From Larix sibirica (Eukaryota; Streptophyta; Pinopsida; Pinales; Pinaceae), in NCBI GenBank assembly GCA_004151065.3, contig NWUY0304666644.1, forward strand, positions 3,336 to 13,833: a DNA stretch of 10,498 nt. The letters run 5' to 3'. The notes under the pieces were generated by a model that did no database searches, had not been told where the DNA came from, and saw only the letters and a program-made list of their open reading frames with translations. Position numbers and translations under genes: made by a program. The stretch's first letter is position 1. Each line of letters begins with the position of its first letter. Of the stretch, positions 7,926 through 10,498 are shown piece after piece.

Positions 7926-8399
7926 CCAATTTGGAAGTCCTCCACTCCCAATGCTTGTAAAAATCTCTATGAATTGATCCAAAAGAGTTTAGATCTCCTC
8001 CCGTGCACTTTGCGCACTGATCACATGGTCAAGATAAAAGACCTTTGTCATGGCCACAATGCCCCCTGTCTCATCCAATTGGCTCTAGTGGTCCTTTGTT
8101 GTCCTACTGTATATCATGAGTACATTGGATAATTGCTTGTAGGCCTAGAAAGTGACTAGTGTGTTGGTCAATCCCAAGGGTATGACCGGGAAATCATAAA
8201 TAAATTTGGAAGCAAACTTGTGAGTATCTTGCTCCATGTCTCTCCTTTGATGATATCTCAGATGAAGATCGATCATCAAGGGATGTGCCGCATCCTAAGG
8301 CTCACCCATCCACTCACCAATCCTGGGCAACCTCAAATCAATGGTATGCTCAAGGACTCTACCAGGAGGTCTCTCTAGAGGAAACACTTTGAAACTCCA
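7926..8399 (-). pseudogene. Ty3/gypsy reverse transcriptase remnant
   Basis: A single minus frame from 8399 gives recognisable blocks in the right order. VFPLERPPGR..EHTIDL (8387-8334) is the segment before the polymerase fingers. LPRIGEW follows. IDLHLRYHQ at 8273-8247 corresponds to the motif usually read K-I-D-L-x-S-G-Y-H-Q, with the catalytic Asp of motif A. FPVIPLGLTNT..TF at 8192-8148 matches the ..MPFGLTNAPATF block. VLMIYSRT..DH at 8123-8088 is what follows the catalytic F/Y-x-D-D. YLDHVISAQ at 8036-8010 matches YLGHVIS. Stops interrupt the frame at 8297-8295, 8147-8145, 8087-8085 and 7991-7989. The D-D pair reads N-V. Segments before IDL and before VLMIYS are missing. The family copies element RNA into DNA inside cytoplasmic particles. 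This copy is dead. Confidence 0.85.
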
Positions 8400-8879
8400 A
8401 TGTACATCATGTGCCCTCGTGTACCCTTGTACACTGTTGTATGCTATTGTAGCCTCCTATGTCATATGGTATCATGTATGTGCTATGGTATCTAACACCT
8501 TACCGATGTCCACCGATCTTGTATCCCAGTGCGTATCTGTATCTGTCATATACATGTCCACCCAATTCATGTATGCATATAATTCCCTGCTGGCTAGTCT
8601 ACCAGGAGTGTGCTCAGCCAGCTCCTCCATTGCTAATCCTTGAGCCTCTAGTGGTCTCTCCAATAGAAGCGGCTCAAGATCCCCATAATGCGAAACAATT
8701 GCATCATCAAAACTCTTCGTGTCCAAACCCTCCTCAAGCACTTGCATCTTTGTCTGCTCATGCAGAATCGTCACGAGAAGTTCCTCCCTCAAGCTAAGAG
8801 TGCCACTCATGCCCTCATGTGTTTCGACTGCCAAAGATGATGGAGTCTCTGTGGCTATCAATAATGAAGAACATGCCAA
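8400..8879 (-). pseudogene. pol/gag-pol linker remnant upstream of reverse transcriptase
   Basis: The frame is open from 8879 to 8472 (135 codons) and continues in the same frame into the reverse transcriptase, through two stops at about 8471-8450. Composition is acidic and leucine-rich (REELLVTILHEQ, LEEGLD, LEPLLLERPLEAQ). By position it should contain the aspartic protease and the region before the reverse transcriptase. I do not see a convincing protease D-S/T-G-A triad, so that domain is either lost or altered. In the first ~20 bases it overlaps the end of the gag-like frame in another register, a sign of a frameshift near 8880. Confidence 0.5.
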
Positions 8880-9240
8880 CTCTGCTGGTAACCACGCTCC
8901 TCAATATCCCCACAGTGACCATAAGTAGGACAAGTTGTTGCCTCATCTTTTGTTGATTTGGAAACTACATCATAGGTATACCCATCCATTATATTGGTTA
9001 CCTTGTCCTCATAAGTTGTTGCATGTTCTTCCTCTTTGCACACATCCAAAATATGGCTAGATTCATGCTTCTTCTCTTGTCCCTTATGCTCAAATCCCTT
9101 CAATTTCTGACCCGTGCCTTTTAAAAAATCCTCGTCCAAATCCTTGGGCCAGCTTCCGTACTTGATGGTATAATAGTCTTGAAAGGACAATGCTACACAT
9201 ACCTCATCACCCAAAGCTAGATATTCCTGATACCAAAGCG
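8858..9240 (-). pseudogene. gag-like remnant with possible degenerate zinc knuckle
   Basis: An open frame of about 125 codons begins near 9240 (LWYQEYLALGDE) and ends at TAA 8860-8858. It is hydrophilic and rich in Lys, Glu and Asp (KDLDEDFLKGTGQKLKGF), as expected of a gag C-terminal half. Near its end CPTYGHCGDIEERGY is close in layout to a retroviral-type C-x2-C-x4-H-x4-C knuckle in which some ligands have changed, but this is suggestive only. It lies between the gag start and the pol remnants. A +1/-1 shift at about 9230-9270 separates it from the gag start, and another near 8880 separates it from pol. I do not recognise the protein beyond position and composition. Confidence 0.5.
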
Positions 9241-9299
9241 TGTTGAAGTGATCCTATCCCCTTCAAATTTTTAGCTAAGATCTCTCTCACTGTCTTCAT
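9207..9299 (-). pseudogene. start of gag (30-codon fragment)
   Basis: The first ATG after the primer binding site, 20 bases beyond its end on the minus strand, opens MKTVREILAKNLKGIGSL and runs 30 codons to TGA at 9209-9207. The position directly after the primer site, and a charged helical start, fit a gag initiation site. This piece is in the same frame as pol. The more extensive gag-like frame (8858-9240) is in another register, so a frameshift has cut the protein here. Confidence 0.5.
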
Positions 9300-9319
9300 G
9301 TTTTCACAAGCTGGCAAGA

Positions 9320-9337
9320 TCACCAACTTTGATTCCA
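9320..9337 (-). promoter_or_regulatory. primer binding site, initiator-Met tRNA type (degenerate)
   Basis: One base after the LTR end (ACATTACA at 9339) the minus strand reads TGGAATCAAAGTTGGTGA. The plant initiator-Met tRNA primer site begins TGGTATCAGAG. Nine of the first eleven bases agree. This position, immediately inside the 5' LTR, is where minus-strand DNA synthesis starts. It fixes the orientation of the element and the inner LTR boundary. Confidence 0.72.
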
Positions 9338-9338
9338 C

Positions 9339-10322
9339 TGTAATGTTCCAAACCCAATCAGATGGTTTGGGACTCATTGTGATTTTAATTTTAGCTTAGA
9401 AGTTTTGTCGAACATTTCACAGGCAAATTGCTGTAGCTTACTAAAAGTTTGATTTGAGTTCTTTTAAGGTTTTCCGAGTGACGACTTGGTTATCAAAGTC
9501 AATGAATGACTGTAGGTTGTGTTTACTGATTCAAATCCGATTTTAAATTTATAACTATTGTTGAATCTGATTGATGCCTTTTTGCAAACACTTTAGTTGC
9601 CTATTACTGTAACTACTGCCAACACAAGATTCTTTTGGAAGCCTTGCTCCGAACTGATATGTGGATTAAAGTTTATATAATTTCCTTGGCCGCCACGCTG
9701 AATAATACTGATTGGTTTAATGCTGAGTTTTATATGAGAGTGTAACATAACATTGTTGCATAACCGTAACTAAATAACATAAACAATCATTTGTACAAAG
9801 ACACTTTCAGATCTGAATGTTTTATTTAATAAAATGTATACATGCCTGGCAATGATGGACAAAGTTCCTTGGAATGTGCAACTCAGAGCCAATATAGTTG
9901 CTTTTATAGTGATTGGGTGCTCTCCAAAGAAGATCATGACCCTCCTTATTCAGTGCTCAGTGAATAAGTATGCTCTATTGTATATGTTCCATCCTTCAAG
10001 TCTGATATGCTGCTACAGGAAATTTGACTTCAATTGTGAACACCGGCTGGCAGCTTACTGGTGATATGATAAAGTATGGCCACAACAGTGTGGTTTCCCT
10101 TTAACGCCCCCAAACCAACATATACAATATTTTAATCAACTAAGCAACATATATAAGGTTGTTCGCTCTTCCTCGGACTTCTCATTTGCCCCACGAATTT
10201 TGTAGGTACTGCGCCCTCTTCACACGAACAGTCTGGGAAAATTGTTGCGGCCTCCTTGTAAGCAGAAATGAGAGTTGAATGGGTTGGCCTCAGTTTACTC
10301 CTCAAATGCGCTCTCTTCCTCA
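9339..10322 (-). repeat. 5' LTR remnant, lacking its U3 promoter part
   Basis: Direct repeat of 4351-5258, with both copies beginning TGTAATGTTCC.AACCCAATCAGATGG on the + strand. By eye the first 120 bases differ at about 14 positions. It is 76 bases longer than its partner, mainly because of an extra segment of about 50 bases at about 9948-9997 and about 20 net bases at about 10035-10075. Homology ends at CTCTTCCTCA (10322). The partner continues for another 930 bases to TGTAATGT at 6188. The missing part includes all of U3 with the TATA box, so the element has no 5' promoter of its own in this window. Confidence 0.82.
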
Positions 10323-10498
10323 AATATATTTGCATTATATATGTTACTCCGATATATATAAATAGTGGCGCGCTAGCCCATAACCTTTATTAGTATTAGC
10401 CGAAGAATCCCTCCGTATCGCCTAACATGGCACCATATAAAAACAATTAGCACGCAGCTCAGATATATTTCCAAGGATACTTTATATATTTTAACAGG
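10323..10498. other. unrelated sequence beyond the LTR break, with a TATA-like box
   Basis: No similarity to the LTR or to any other part of the window. It is richer in CpG (gccgaag, ggcgcgcta, ccgtatcgcc, cacgcagc) than the decayed element beside it. TATATATAAATAG at 10353-10365 is an excellent match to a plant TATA box on the + strand, but TA-rich runs give such matches by chance. Whether this is an inserted younger element, another LTR, or host DNA joined by deletion cannot be decided from 176 bases. Confidence 0.4.

Larger units (their letters stand above)
4351..10322 (-). mobile_element. degenerate Ty3/gypsy (probably chromovirus-like) LTR retrotransposon
   Basis: The whole element runs on the minus strand: 5' LTR remnant 10322-9339, primer site 9337-9320, gag and pol remnants 9299-6201, polypurine tract 6200-6191, 3' LTR 6188-4351. 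Domain order is gag, reverse transcriptase, integrase, which is the Ty3/gypsy order. The pol tail LLEDKQSLGRED abutting the polypurine tract is typical of plant gypsy elements. The internal region is about 3.15 kb, clearly shorter than an intact element of this kind, and most of RNase H and the integrase core are missing or unrecognisable. In-frame stops, frameshifts and the loss of the 5' promoter make it incapable of independent movement. The LTR copies differ at roughly 10-15% of positions by eye plus several indels, so insertion is old. Confidence 0.88.

Noticed and set aside
8341-8928. Overlapping + strand frames of 69-112 codons
   Set aside because: They are antisense to the minus-strand pol remnants, which have family motifs. 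The + frames have none.
1-10498. tRNA genes, CRISPR array, bacterial operon or defence system
   Set aside because: No A/B-box pair with cloverleaf, no regularly spaced repeats, and no ribosome-site-linked open frames. The splice sites and LTR element identify the DNA as eukaryotic.

Overview
This window looks like nuclear DNA from a plant with a large, repeat-rich genome, possibly a gymnosperm. It is AT-rich, poor in CpG, has no bacterial-style gene packing, contains a spliced plant-type gene end, and is dominated by an old, broken Ty3/gypsy retrotransposon. No intact protein-coding gene, tRNA, rRNA or CRISPR array is visible. The gymnosperm suggestion is an inference from overall texture, not from a diagnostic sequence.

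Left part (1-4350): the only convincing host coding sequence is the 3' end of a gene on the + strand. It consists of a 52-bp exon (1114-1165), a 118-bp GT-AG intron and a short terminal exon ending in TAG at 1304-1306. Together they encode the C-terminal tail of an RNase H-fold protein (EFNSEADALANAAVCLP, then DGEWTSS). The sequence upstream would be the preceding intron. It holds a decayed repeat (about 421-985) with recurring GACTTGA(C/T)GAGT modules, which look like CpG-rich ancestral sequence worn down by deamination. From 1307 to 4350 there is AT-rich non-coding DNA with a small GAT/GGT microsatellite, a local 48-bp-spaced duplication and a weak candidate for a copia-type LTR.

Right part (4351-10322): one Ty3/gypsy-type LTR retrotransposon lies on the minus strand. 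Read from high to low coordinates it has a 5' LTR cut short at its outer end (10322-9339), a primer binding site resembling the initiator-Met tRNA type (9337-9320), a gag start (9299), gag/pol remnants, a reverse transcriptase with in-frame stops and lost blocks (8399-7926), an integrase zinc finger and first part of the integrase core (7445-7100), and a pol C-terminal tail. A polypurine tract (6200-6191) and a full 1838-bp 3' LTR (6188-4351) follow. The 3' LTR starts TGTAATGT and ends ACATTACA, and carries a good TATA box at 5605-5597. The internal region is only about 3.15 kb, shorter than intact chromovirus-type elements, so parts have been lost. The sequence on both sides of the integrase remnant contains degenerate duplicated blocks that the standard gag-pol layout does not explain.

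Right edge (10323-10498): homology to the LTR stops abruptly. The remaining 176 bases are unrelated to the LTR, carry more CpG than the rest and include a TATATATAAATAG box. This may be a younger insertion or a different locus joined to the broken LTR. I see no new multi-gene biological system here. The points most worth checking are the integrase-flanking repeats, the RNase H gene end, and the junction at 10323.
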